Shown: piece after piece, positions 1 to 5,368 of the stretch
Layout of the letters: each line of letters begins with the position of its first letter
Numbering within the stretch: position 1 is the first letter of the stretch
Source: DATAYF01 sp036272735
GTDB taxonomy: Bacteria; Chloroflexota; Ktedonobacteria; Ktedonobacterales; Ktedonobacteraceae
Reading direction: 5' to 3'
Assembly (NCBI GenBank): GCA_036272735.1
Contig: DATAYF010000353.1
Coordinates: forward strand, 1-7,399
DNA length: 7,399 nucleotides
Notes under the pieces: model-generated
The model's database searches: none
The model's input: only the letters and a program-made list of their open reading frames with translations
Told to the model about the DNA's origin: nothing
Position numbers and translations under genes: made by a program

Positions 1-57
1 CTCTAGAATCACCCATTCCTCGTCGGTCACATCGCTTGGATACTCTCGTCGGCGCAT
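1..57 (-). CDS. IS5-type transposase, N-terminal fragment cut by window edge
   Basis: Reading leftward from an ATG at 57, the 19 codons spell MRRREYPSDVTDEEWVILE. The pattern R-x-YPSD-x-TDEEW is the usual N-terminus of IS4/IS5-type DDE transposases (the DUF4096-like domain). A good Shine-Dalgarno, GGAGG, lies 6 nt upstream of the ATG, which supports the start. The catalytic DDE region lies outside the window, so it cannot be said whether the gene is intact or is the frameshifted two-ORF kind common in this family. The reading frame is open to the window edge. Its role would be cut-and-paste movement of the host IS. The next gene, the XRE regulator, is on the same strand and ends about 200 bp away. 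Family assignment is fairly sure; activity is unknown. Confidence 0.75.
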   Translation of the reverse strand, partial: MRRREYPSDVTDEEWVILE

Positions 58-122
58 CGCAGACCTCCTCACTCCTTCATCATCCTTGCTCTACTTGCAC
101 ACTCCTCTCGCTGGATTCTATC

Positions 123-145
123 ACCTTCAGAGAGCCGCTGAAGGT
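123..145. repeat. Small hairpin upstream of the transposase gene
   Basis: ACCTTCAG and CTGAAGGT form a perfect 8-bp stem around a 7-nt loop, 66 bp upstream of the transposase ATG. Some insertion sequences carry a hairpin between their end and the gene to limit expression from outside promoters. That role is inferred here, and no poly-T tract follows. Confidence 0.35.
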
Positions 146-262
146 TCCTTTCGCGTCACCTGCCTTCTCAAGCCTTCGCACACAGCCTCTTAGGGACTCT
201 CGAAAACTAAATTGTCCCAGAGATGATATGGTGTGCTCTTTTGAAAGTTGCATCAAGAGTGG

Positions 263-1105
263 TTACTTTGCAGACAGAGATTCGGAGAGAACTGCTAACT
301 TGGCTGCTGTATCCGTTCCTGAGACAGGCGTGTAGACGATCATCTGTAAATCTGGGTGATCTGCAACCTGGAAGGTTTTTGCCTGCAGAACCAGGAGTCC
401 CACCAGAGGATGGATCAGGCGCTTGTGCTCCGTCTGGACCCCCTGGACATCATAACGGGACCACCCCTCGCGAAAGGCTGGACTCACCTGCTTGAGATCG
501 TTAACTAATTCGGTCAACCAGGCTTCTCCGACATAGCGCTGGGTACTGGCGCGAAAGAGAGCAAGGAAGAGCAGTGCTTCCCTTTCCCAATCCACAGCCA
601 TTGCACGGTGTCGTGGATCGATAAAGAGAAACCAGAGGATATGACGTTCGCGGGTCGTCATCGTGCTGAAATCAGCAAACATCCGGCAAGCCGCCTGATT
701 CCAGGCAATGATATCCCAACGGGGACTCAAAACCAGGGCAGGGTAGATACCCATCGTATCGAGAATGAGTTGGAGTGCTGGATCAATGGTCTGGGTTAAT
801 GGTAGTGGGTCTGCAGGGAGTTGTTGGCGTGCAAGAATGAAAAGGTGGGCTTGCTCATCGGCATCCAACTGTAAGACGCGAGCTAAGCTTTCCAGTACTT
901 GCCCTGAGACGGTAATCGCCCGTCCTTGTTCCAGCCAGGTGTACCAGGTTGCCCCAACGCCTGCTAAGAGTGCCAGCTCCTCTCTGCGCAGCCCTGGAGT
1001 CCTGCGACGTGTTCCCGGGGGCAATCCAACCTGCTGTGGGGAAATGCGCTCGCGACGAGTCCGCAAAAACTGGGCCAACTCTGCGCGTCGGGCTTTTTCA
1101 TTCAT
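263..1105 (-). CDS. XRE-family transcriptional regulator with MmyB-like ligand-binding domain
   Basis: A 280-residue DNA-binding regulator of the XRE/MmyB type. Residues 10-95 form the helix-turn-helix, with the family signature RRTPGLRREELALLAG (33-49) followed by W54/W57 and LEQGR (58-62). Residues 108-273 match the PAS-like MLTR/MmyB ligand-binding domain, including PALVLSPRWDIIAWNQAA (122-139). Length is normal for the family. In known members this domain binds a small hydrophobic ligand and the protein controls an adjacent, often divergent, gene. The ATG at 1105 is preceded by AAGGAAG 7 nt away and the frame starts there. It is divergent from the small membrane protein at 1266, its most likely target. 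It ends at TAA 263, close to the insertion sequence, with no clear terminator. Family is sure; ligand and target are not visible. Confidence 0.93.
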   Translation of the reverse strand: MNEKARRAELAQFLRTRRERISPQQVGLPPGTRRRTPGLRREELALLAGVGATWYTWLEQGRAITVSGQVLESLARVLQLDADEQAHLFILARQQLPADPLPLTQTIDPALQLILDTMGIYPALVLSPRWDIIAWNQAACRMFADFSTMTTRERHILWFLFIDPRHRAMAVDWEREALLFLALFRASTQRYVGEAWLTELVNDLKQVSPAFREGWSRYDVQGVQTEHKRLIHPLVGLLVLQAKTFQVADHPDLQMIVYTPVSGTDTAAKLAVLSESLSAK

Positions 1106-1137
1106 CGCTCTACTTCCTTATCCTAGTAGATGTTATA

Positions 1138-1158
1138 CCAGAATATGTTGACTTCTGG
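1138..1158. promoter_or_regulatory. Inverted repeat in the XRE promoter region, candidate operator
   Basis: CCAGAA and TTCTGG face each other across a 9-nt spacer, 33 bp upstream of the XRE start codon. On the minus strand a TATAAC -10-like hexamer lies directly downstream of the repeat (1132-1137). Position beside the -10 suggests autoregulation. The arms are short, so chance cannot be excluded. Confidence 0.35.
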
Positions 1159-1186
1159 TTCTAGGAGAGAATCACTGGTAGGATTG

Positions 1187-1231
1187 TATCACAACGCAGA
1201 AATCGTGAGAATGACAGACGATTTTGTGATA
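1187..1231. promoter_or_regulatory. Widely spaced inverted motif TATCACAA / TTGTGATA between divergent genes
   Basis: TATCACAA at 1187-1194 and its exact reverse complement TTGTGATA at 1224-1231 sit in the 160-bp gap between the divergent XRE and membrane-protein genes. Their centres are 37 bp apart, about 3.5 helical turns. This geometry would suit two regulator dimers or a looped complex. A weak plus-strand promoter (TTGTAT, 17 nt, GAGAAT, 1184-1212) overlaps the first motif. Regulatory role is inferred from position only. Confidence 0.35.
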
Positions 1232-1265
1232 TCCAAAGACATCAGTACAAGGAGAAAAAAAGAGT

Positions 1266-1580
1266 ATGCTCATCACAATTGTTCTCGCTTTTTTGGCAGG
1301 TCTCAACTCGGGGAACGGATTGCCTCATTTCATCACAGGAATTACTGGCCAGGAGCACCCGTCGCTTCTTGGAAAATCGGCTGTGGTCAATCTGCTTGAA
1401 GGATGGAGCGCGTTTCTCATTGGCGGCATCTTTTGGTATTTTACCTGGATGCAGCATGGTGATCCTGTCCTTGTGTATGCCTTTGCAGCACTTGGAGTAT
1501 TCGCCATTAACCTCTTTCATGCATGCGTTTGGCGTGCCAATCCTGAATTTTACAAACACATCCTGCCTGGACAAAAATAA
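1266..1580 (+). CDS. Small membrane protein with N-G-x-PHF motif, function unknown
   Basis: A 104-residue protein with about three hydrophobic segments: roughly 1-15, 44-61 and 67-88. Between the first two is NGLPHFITGITG (17-28), a polar motif that I recognise from short uncharacterised actinobacterial and chloroflexotal membrane proteins (NG-x-PHF-x-x-G-x-x-G), though no function is established for them. W47, W57, W61 and W89 flank the helices. AAGGAG lies 11 nt upstream of the ATG, a little long but clear. The gene is divergent from the XRE/MmyB regulator and shares its 160-bp control region, so regulator and membrane protein probably form a two-gene unit. No rho-independent terminator follows; the 88-bp repeat begins 29 bp downstream. 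The substrate or partner cannot be read from the sequence. Confidence 0.75.
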   Translation: MLITIVLAFLAGLNSGNGLPHFITGITGQEHPSLLGKSAVVNLLEGWSAFLIGGIFWYFTWMQHGDPVLVYAFAALGVFAINLFHACVWRANPEFYKHILPGQK

Positions 1581-1608
1581 GAGCCAATATTTATAACTGT
1601 AGCAACGG

Positions 1609-1696
1609 TGTAGCAACATCCAAAAATATCTTCAATGAATGGTACCTATTAATACACCATAAGCAAAGAACACAAGCACAGAACGGATAAAGATAC
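1609..1696. repeat. 88-bp dispersed repeat, copy 1
   Basis: Aligns without gaps to 4953-5040 in the same orientation. The first 34 bases are identical and the remaining 54 share about 38, nearly all changes being transitions. Just before it, GTAGCAAC occurs twice in tandem (1599-1606 and 1610-1617), the second being the first bases of the repeat. It lies in the gap between the convergent small membrane gene and the exporter. The remainder of that gap, to the exporter hairpin at 1786, holds no gene I can support. Confidence 0.7.
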
Positions 1697-1785
1697 ATCC
1701 CCATCTTCACATCGAAGCCTTTGCAGATGGAAGAGCCACACTTTTGTTGAAACCACATCACAACACGAGGATTGGATATCGAAGT

Positions 1786-1826
1786 CTTGAGGAGCTTGAT
1801 GGTCTGATGCCATCAAGCTCCTCAAG
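1786..1826 (-). terminator. Perfect 17-bp hairpin abutting the exporter stop codon
   Basis: CTTGAGGAGCTTGATGG and its exact complement enclose a 7-nt loop, one base after the TAG of the DHA2 exporter. On the minus strand the stem is followed by ACTTCGATATCC, so there is no real U-tract. It may act as a terminator, also for plus-strand transcription from the membrane gene, or mainly as a 3'-end stabiliser of the exporter mRNA. Confidence 0.65.
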
Positions 1827-1827
1827 G

Positions 1828-3432
1828 CTACAGAGGCGACTCATTGGGCTGGGCGATGACTCCCGTCAGAATGCCCACCTCAGCCGGTGCCCCGCTCGTC
1901 CTCGTGACAGGCTGCTTCCGCCGTAACAAGAACGCGACCAGCAAAGCGGCAGCAAGCAGGCCGATGGCTGAAATGAGAAACGCCCCATGCAACGTATCAA
2001 CGAACGCCTGGTTGATCGCCTGGTGCAGGACTGTCGGAAAGAGTGGCAGGTGCCCCAGTTGAGGAGCTTGGCTAGCACCTGCGCCAGCAGCAGCGATCTT
2101 CTGTGCAATCGTTGCACTCGCCGAAGCGGGAACGTCGGCTTGTGTGAGTTGGAATGCAATGTTGCCAGGAAATTGTTGCAGGACGAAGGCTCCCAGCAAA
2201 GCGACCCCTAATGTGATTCCGACCTGCCGACAGGTATTCAGGATGGATGATCCCAGACCTGCCCGCTCAGCAGGCGTGGCAGAGAGCACTGCGGCAGCTA
2301 GCGGAGTCATCATGAAGCCACAGCCAATGCCGAAGAGGGCAACTTGCCACCAGAGCGTAGCATAGCTGGTATCAGGCTGGAGAGTCGTTGCTATCAGGAA
2401 TAAAGAGGTCGCCCCAAGCAAGCTACCCAGGATAATCGGCAGGCGCAGGCCAAGATGGGCGGTGAGCCGCCCTACAAATGGAGCGACCACGAAGATGCCC
2501 ACACTGGCAGGCAGCGTACGCAGACCGGCCTCAAACGCGGTGTACCCCTGAACGTTCTGCAGGAATTGTACCAGGAAAAAGAGCGTCCCCATCATAGCAA
2601 AGCCAAGAACGACACTGGCCACATTGGCGACCGAGAACACGCGGTTCACAAACAGGCGCAAGGGAACCATCGGTTCGCGCACCCGGGCTTCGACCAGCAG
2701 AAAGGTTGAAAGACATACTGCAGAGCCAATGAAGAGACCCAGGATCAAGGGAGAGGTCCACCCGACAGTGGAACCCTCGATCAGGGCCATGACCAGGCAG
2801 ACGAGGACGCCAGTCACGAGTACCTGGCCTGGTAGGTCAATGCGCCGGGCGTTCGGGTTGCGTGACTCAGAAAGCCCTGGCACACTCAGGGCCAGCGCCA
2901 GGAGTCCAACAGGCAGATTAACGAAGAAGATCGCTGGCCAGCTCGCAATTTGGATCAGCCAGCCGCCAGCGAGGGGTCCGATGGCAAGGCCTAAACCAGA
3001 AACACCAGCCCAGATGCCAATGGCCTGCGCACGTTCGCGCGGATCGGGAAAAGCCGCCGCCAGCACCGAGAGGCTTCCAGGGGCGAGCGCGGCTGCGCCC
3101 ACACCTTGCACTGCGCGACCAAAAAGGAGCCAGCCCAGCGTCGGTGCCAACCCGCAGAACGTTGAGCCGAGCAGAAAGAGCACCAGCCCGAGCAAGAGGA
3201 AGCGCTTGCGCCCGAAGCGGTCCCCAAGCGTGCCACCAGTGAGCATCAGGGCAGCAAAGGGCAGGGTGAAGGCGTCCACGACCCACTGTAGATCCGATAG
3301 GTTCGCGTGGAAAGTGTTTTGGATCGTTGGCAGGGCCGTGACGATAATCGAAGCATCTAGAAGCACCATAAACGATCCTAGACAGGTCACGACCAGCGTC
3401 ATCACTGGGTTTCCGCGATGGATAATACTCAT
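1828..3432 (-). CDS. DHA2-family MFS multidrug exporter (14 TM, EmrB/QacA type)
   Basis: A 534-residue inner-membrane drug:H+ antiporter of the DHA2 group. The N-terminal helix has the conserved acidic position in GSFMVLLDASIIVTALPTIQ (19-38, D26). Motif A, GGTLGDRFGRKR, is at 66-77, and the antiporter motif C, GVSGLGLAIGPLAGG, at 143-157. Fourteen hydrophobic segments fit the length, and the hydrophobic block near 485-508 ending in LLRRKQ is the last helix. Substrates are unknown; members export dyes, biocides and antibiotics. The ATG at 3432 has only a weak GGGGAAAG ribosome site, and M11 is a possible internal start. The gene lies 72 bp downstream of the TetR repressor gene on the same strand, with its own copy of the presumed operator (3468-3489), so derepression by a drug ligand is likely. 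A hairpin closes the unit. Confidence 0.93.
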   Translation of the reverse strand: MSIIHRGNPVMTLVVTCLGSFMVLLDASIIVTALPTIQNTFHANLSDLQWVVDAFTLPFAALMLTGGTLGDRFGRKRFLLLGLVLFLLGSTFCGLAPTLGWLLFGRAVQGVGAAALAPGSLSVLAAAFPDPRERAQAIGIWAGVSGLGLAIGPLAGGWLIQIASWPAIFFVNLPVGLLALALSVPGLSESRNPNARRIDLPGQVLVTGVLVCLVMALIEGSTVGWTSPLILGLFIGSAVCLSTFLLVEARVREPMVPLRLFVNRVFSVANVASVVLGFAMMGTLFFLVQFLQNVQGYTAFEAGLRTLPASVGIFVVAPFVGRLTAHLGLRLPIILGSLLGATSLFLIATTLQPDTSYATLWWQVALFGIGCGFMMTPLAAAVLSATPAERAGLGSSILNTCRQVGITLGVALLGAFVLQQFPGNIAFQLTQADVPASASATIAQKIAAAGAGASQAPQLGHLPLFPTVLHQAINQAFVDTLHGAFLISAIGLLAAALLVAFLLRRKQPVTRTSGAPAEVGILTGVIAQPNESPL

Positions 3433-3467
3433 CTTGTTTCAATCTTTCCCCGGGAACCCCCCCGGCA

Positions 3468-3489
3468 TTGTGTACTAAGTAGTTCACAA
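3468..3489 (-). promoter_or_regulatory. Candidate TetR operator in front of the exporter
   Basis: TTGTGTACTAA followed by GTAGTTCACAA matches the 22-bp core of the TetR-gene palindrome (4150-4171) at 20 of 22 positions and is itself an imperfect inverted repeat. It lies 35-57 bp upstream of the exporter ATG. Such a shared site in front of a repressor gene and its adjacent pump is the usual TetR/efflux arrangement. The exporter's -10 and -35 are not clear; the site may overlap them. Confidence 0.75.
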
Positions 3490-3504
3490 TCAAAGCAAAA
3501 AAAA

Positions 3505-4128
3505 TCAGACTGAACTGGCGGCGGGTGTGCCTTGATACTGCATCAAAGAGAATACGCCCATGCGCAAGGACTGGATTAACACAGGATCATTGAGGCCTTT
3601 AGCGAGCAAGAGTACGCCCTCGAAGTATGCCGTCAACGCCTGTGCAGTGAGAGCTATATCCAGGGTCGCGGGGACGATCCTCTGCTCTTTGGCCTCGCTC
3701 AGCATGCGCTCGAAATAGCCAAGCCATTGCCGGAAGATCCACACCGCGCGCTCACGGATCACCTCATCGAGAGTGCTCATCTCCAACGTCAAATTGCCGA
3801 TAGGGCAGCCGTAGATATGCCCACTTCTCTGCTTTTGAGCCTGCTGACTCTCTCGCACCAGTTCGAAGAAACGCATGATCTGCTCCTGCGGACGGAGATG
3901 ATCTGCGAAGGCGGGTTTCAGGAACGTCTCTTCCATGCGCTGCCATTGGCTCTCAAGGGCCACGAGTACGAGATCCCGCTTGGAAGAGAAAAAATGATAA
4001 AAACTACTCTTGTTCACCTTCGCAGCAGCGCATAACTCATCCACACTCACCGCTTCGTAGCTTTGCGCGTAAATCACCTCTCTTGCAGCCGCGATCAGTC
4101 GCTCTCTGGCATCACTTGGTCGTCCCAT
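3505..4128 (-). CDS. TetR/AcrR-family transcriptional repressor
   Basis: A 207-residue TetR-family regulator of normal length. The helix-turn-helix is at about 8-55, with ELCAAAKVNKSSFYHFFSSK (31-50) giving the recognition helix, where SSFYHFFSSK replaces the common typeYYHFxSK ending. The C-terminal ligand/dimer domain contains GHIYGCPIGNLTLEMS (103-118), a block found in AcrR-like and QacR/LmrA-like repressors of efflux pumps. The ATG at 4128 follows AGGTGAGGAGG, which supplies the ribosome site. Its promoter is strong: TTGACA, 17 nt, TATTGT, with the 22-bp operator touching the -10, so it very probably represses itself. The same operator precedes the DHA2 exporter 72 bp downstream, its most likely target. 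The stop TGA is followed by eight T residues but no hairpin, so read-through into the exporter is possible. Confidence 0.93.
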   Translation of the reverse strand: MGRPSDARERLIAAAREVIYAQSYEAVSVDELCAAAKVNKSSFYHFFSSKRDLVLVALESQWQRMEETFLKPAFADHLRPQEQIMRFFELVRESQQAQKQRSGHIYGCPIGNLTLEMSTLDEVIRERAVWIFRQWLGYFERMLSEAKEQRIVPATLDIALTAQALTAYFEGVLLLAKGLNDPVLIQSLRMGVFSLMQYQGTPAASSV

Positions 4129-4131
4129 GGC

Positions 4132-4189
4132 CTCCTCACCTTCATGGTATTGTGTACTAATTAGTACACAATACCATGAAGGTGAGGAG
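4132..4189. repeat. Perfect 58-bp palindrome spanning TetR operator, start site and ribosome site
   Basis: Two 29-bp arms, centred between 4160 and 4161, are exact reverse complements with no spacer. The inner 22 bp (4150-4171; arms TTGTGTACTAA and TTAGTACACAA) is the presumed TetR operator, since it recurs before the exporter. The outer arms mirror the TetR gene's Shine-Dalgarno (GGTGAGGAG) onto the upstream side, which repressor binding does not require. Confidence 0.9.
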
Positions 4190-4196
4190 ATGTCAA
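4168..4196 (-). promoter_or_regulatory. Promoter of the TetR gene
   Basis: On the minus strand TTGACA (4191-4196) is followed after 17 nt by TATTGT (4168-4173): a consensus -35 and a good -10 at ideal spacing. The operator core (4150-4171) overlaps the -10 and the expected start near 4161, fitting steric autorepression. Confidence 0.7.
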
Positions 4197-4414
4197 GTAT
4201 TTTTTAATGAAAATGTATCCGACTTTGAACTTCAGGATCAGAGAGATGTCCTTTTTCCGGTATTCAGATGAGCTAGCAATCTCATAATCGGCTGTGAAGT
4301 GAGACAGTCAAATGCCGAAAAGCCCAACCCGAACTCGACATTCTGATGAGGTTTGTTTCCTGTGCAAAAACGTGTGGGGCACCTATTGCGAAGGTGGGAG
4401 ACGAACAGCAATCA
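4190..4414. other. Intergenic stretch without a recognised gene
   Basis: Apart from the TetR -35 box at its left edge, these 225 bases hold no open frame with a ribosome site and no strong hairpin. No terminator for the coiled-coil gene could be found here. Confidence 0.5.
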
Positions 4415-4834
4415 TTATTGTTTGGGTAAGCGTTCTAAAATCAAATTGAGCTTTTCATCCTGAGAGTCAAAGCGTTCCTTCATTTCCCGAATATCACGTT
4501 GCTGCTCTTTCACGACCCCCCAGGTCATGCCAGCAAATTGATCACTCGTCCCAAATTTGTCTTTCAGTTCGTTTGTCTGCTGCTGAAATTGCTGATCCAT
4601 TCGTGCAAAGCCCTGGTTAATCGTAGAGAATTGTTGAGCAAGGGCTTTTTCTAAGGTATCAAAGCGCTGATGCATCGACTGTTCGAGTCCAGAAGTCCGC
4701 CTTCTCTGCTGGTCAATTTGTTGTTGCAGGGTATCAATCCGTTGACCAAGCTGCTCTATATCGGAGATATGCTGAGACTGTAGCAGTGACAAGGCTCGTT
4801 TCAATGCTTCAAGTTCGTCTTCCAAGATTGGCAT
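4415..4834 (-). CDS. Small coiled-coil protein, function unknown
   Basis: A 139-residue, Q-, E- and R-rich protein with heptad-like spacing of L, I and F almost throughout: about 5-46 (LEALKRALSLLQ..., RIDTLQQQIDQQRRR), 56-92 (QRFDTLEKALAQQF, INQGFARMDQQF) and 108-136 (VKEQQRDIREMKERF, LNLILERL). A short break, GTSDQFAGMTWG (95-106), separates the last helix. No signal peptide, membrane segment or catalytic motif is visible. ATG 4834 was chosen because AAGGGG lies 9 nt upstream; the frame could extend 8 codons to a TTG at 4858. The promoter is at 4867-4895. Proteins of this build often occur as lone genes; its oligomerisation or a partner cannot be inferred from neighbours. It would be next to, and possibly inside, the putative integrated element. 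Confidence 0.75.
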   Translation of the reverse strand: MPILEDELEALKRALSLLQSQHISDIEQLGQRIDTLQQQIDQQRRRTSGLEQSMHQRFDTLEKALAQQFSTINQGFARMDQQFQQQTNELKDKFGTSDQFAGMTWGVVKEQQRDIREMKERFDSQDEKLNLILERLPKQ

Positions 4835-4866
4835 AATTGCGATCCCCTTCCTTCTCAACTACACGA

Positions 4867-4895
4867 AGTATAACATACAATGCTGATCTTTGAAA
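4867..4895 (-). promoter_or_regulatory. Promoter of the coiled-coil gene
   Basis: On the minus strand TTTCAA (4890-4895), 17 nt, TATACT (4867-4872), about 33 bp upstream of the start codon. The -10 is good, the -35 moderate. It lies directly after an upstream terminator, so the gene is insulated. Confidence 0.55.
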
Positions 4896-4899
4896 CAAG

Positions 4900-4934
4900 A
4901 AAAAAGCCCCTGGATAAAAAGCAATCCAAGGGCT
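4900..4934 (-). terminator. Rho-independent terminator without an obvious upstream gene
   Basis: On the minus strand AGCCCTTGGAT pairs with ATCCAGGGGCT (11 bp with one G-U) across an 8-nt loop and is followed by six T. It is a textbook intrinsic terminator. Upstream on that strand lie the second 88-bp repeat and the tRNA fragment, but no credible protein gene. Confidence 0.85.
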
Positions 4935-4952
4935 CTTCTATGCGTTGCCAGA

Positions 4953-5040
4953 TGTAGCAACATCCAAAAATATCTTCAATGAATGGCACCCATCGGCATA
5001 TCATAAGCGAAAAACACAAGCTCATAACAGACAAAGACGC
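4953..5040. repeat. 88-bp dispersed repeat, copy 2
   Basis: Partner of 1609-1696 (72 of 88 identical by eye, first 34 exact). On the minus strand it runs straight into the orphan terminator at 4900-4934. Frames through it are stopped or differ between copies, so it does not look coding. Confidence 0.7.
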
Positions 5041-5064
5041 ACTATCAAAAACAATAGACCAGTA

Positions 5065-5088
5065 GTTCAAATCCTCTCACCCCGACCA
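5065..5088 (+). other. tRNA 3'-end fragment (probably tRNA-Pro), candidate attachment site
   Basis: The bases give the T-loop GTTCAAATC, the 3' half of the T-stem (CTCT), an acceptor strand CACCCCG, discriminator A and encoded CCA. The CCCGACCA end is typical of bacterial tRNA-Pro. The expected 5' half (CGGGGTG...), anticodon arm and the 5' T-stem (AGAGG expected, AGTAG found) are absent upstream, so no functional tRNA is encoded. A strong hairpin follows 5 bp later, as after a true tRNA gene. This fits an attR-like remnant left when an element integrated in a tRNA gene. Confidence 0.75.
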
Positions 5089-5093
5089 ATCAT

Positions 5094-5138
5094 AAGGCTA
5101 GAAGCATCATCATAAAAGTGCTTCTAGCCTTGTTTTAT
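5094..5138 (+). terminator. Strong hairpin terminator after the tRNA fragment
   Basis: AAGGCTAGAAGCA and TGCTTCTAGCCTT form a perfect 13-bp stem with a 12-nt loop, followed by GTTTTA. It probably was the terminator of the tRNA transcript. Confidence 0.75.
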
Positions 5139-5151
5139 GCCCCTCACAAAA

Positions 5152-5250
5152 AAGCCCTACTACAAAAAAACGAGCACTGGGAGAATAAGGCCTTGCGTTA
5201 AAGAAGGAGCCTCCAAACCGCAAAGTGGATAAGTGCAGCGCAGTTTTTTG
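5152..5250 (-). repeat. Degenerate inverted repeat, left copy
   Basis: Read on the minus strand from 5250, this matches the plus strand from 6540. The first 66 bases (to 5185) align ungapped at about 48 of 66, including CACTTATC and ACTTTGCGG; similarity fades after that. Both copies can be read as KT-x-x-HLSTLR in one frame, but the two short frames have no supported ribosome site and differ afterwards. Confidence 0.6.
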
Positions 5251-5368
5251 GCTTACACTTCCCAGAGACCCCTCGCCTTGCCCACGACATCCATCCCTTT
5301 GCCGCTCGTTGCGCAATCCATGGCTTTTCTGATCAGCTCTGGTGTCTCTGCACCAAGGCTGTGAATGT
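5251..5368. other. Gene-free stretch downstream of the DinB gene
   Basis: No terminator is clear here. On the minus strand, a frame different from the DinB frame reads LGAETPELIRKAMDCATSGK and onwards to a stop at 5253. It looks protein-like but lacks its own start, so it may be a gene remnant. Confidence 0.3.

Larger units (their letters stand above)
1..215 (-). mobile_element. 5' end of an IS5-family insertion sequence, outer boundary uncertain
   Basis: The transposase start at 57 implies that the IS extends right to its left-end inverted repeat. Between 58 and 262 there is no credible gene. The stretch contains a small hairpin (123-145) and, at about 194-219, a sequence that reads GGGACAATTTAG on the minus strand and closes with GTCCC. 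This could be the IS end, but the other terminus is outside the window and no target duplication can be compared. The boundary at about 215 is therefore a guess; the presence of the IS is not. Confidence 0.4.

Noticed and set aside
1242..1619. 125-codon minus-strand frame antisense to the small membrane gene
   Set aside because: No ribosome site and no family pattern; the plus-strand protein has clear membrane segments and a Shine-Dalgarno.
1697..1785. Plus-strand reading HIEAFADGRATLLLKPHH as a gene fragment
   Set aside because: No start, no recognisable family and only about 30 codons; cannot be told from chance.
2624..3478. 284-codon plus-strand open frame
   Set aside because: It is antisense to the exporter, R/S/P/T-rich with no domain pattern, and arises from the GC-biased codons of the real gene.
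4855..5070. 71-codon minus-strand frame through the repeat and terminator
   Set aside because: It crosses a strong terminator hairpin and part of the tRNA fragment, and the frame is not kept in the other repeat copy.
5061..5088. A functional tRNA gene
   Set aside because: The 5' acceptor strand, D-arm and anticodon arm are missing, and the T-stem 5' side does not pair.
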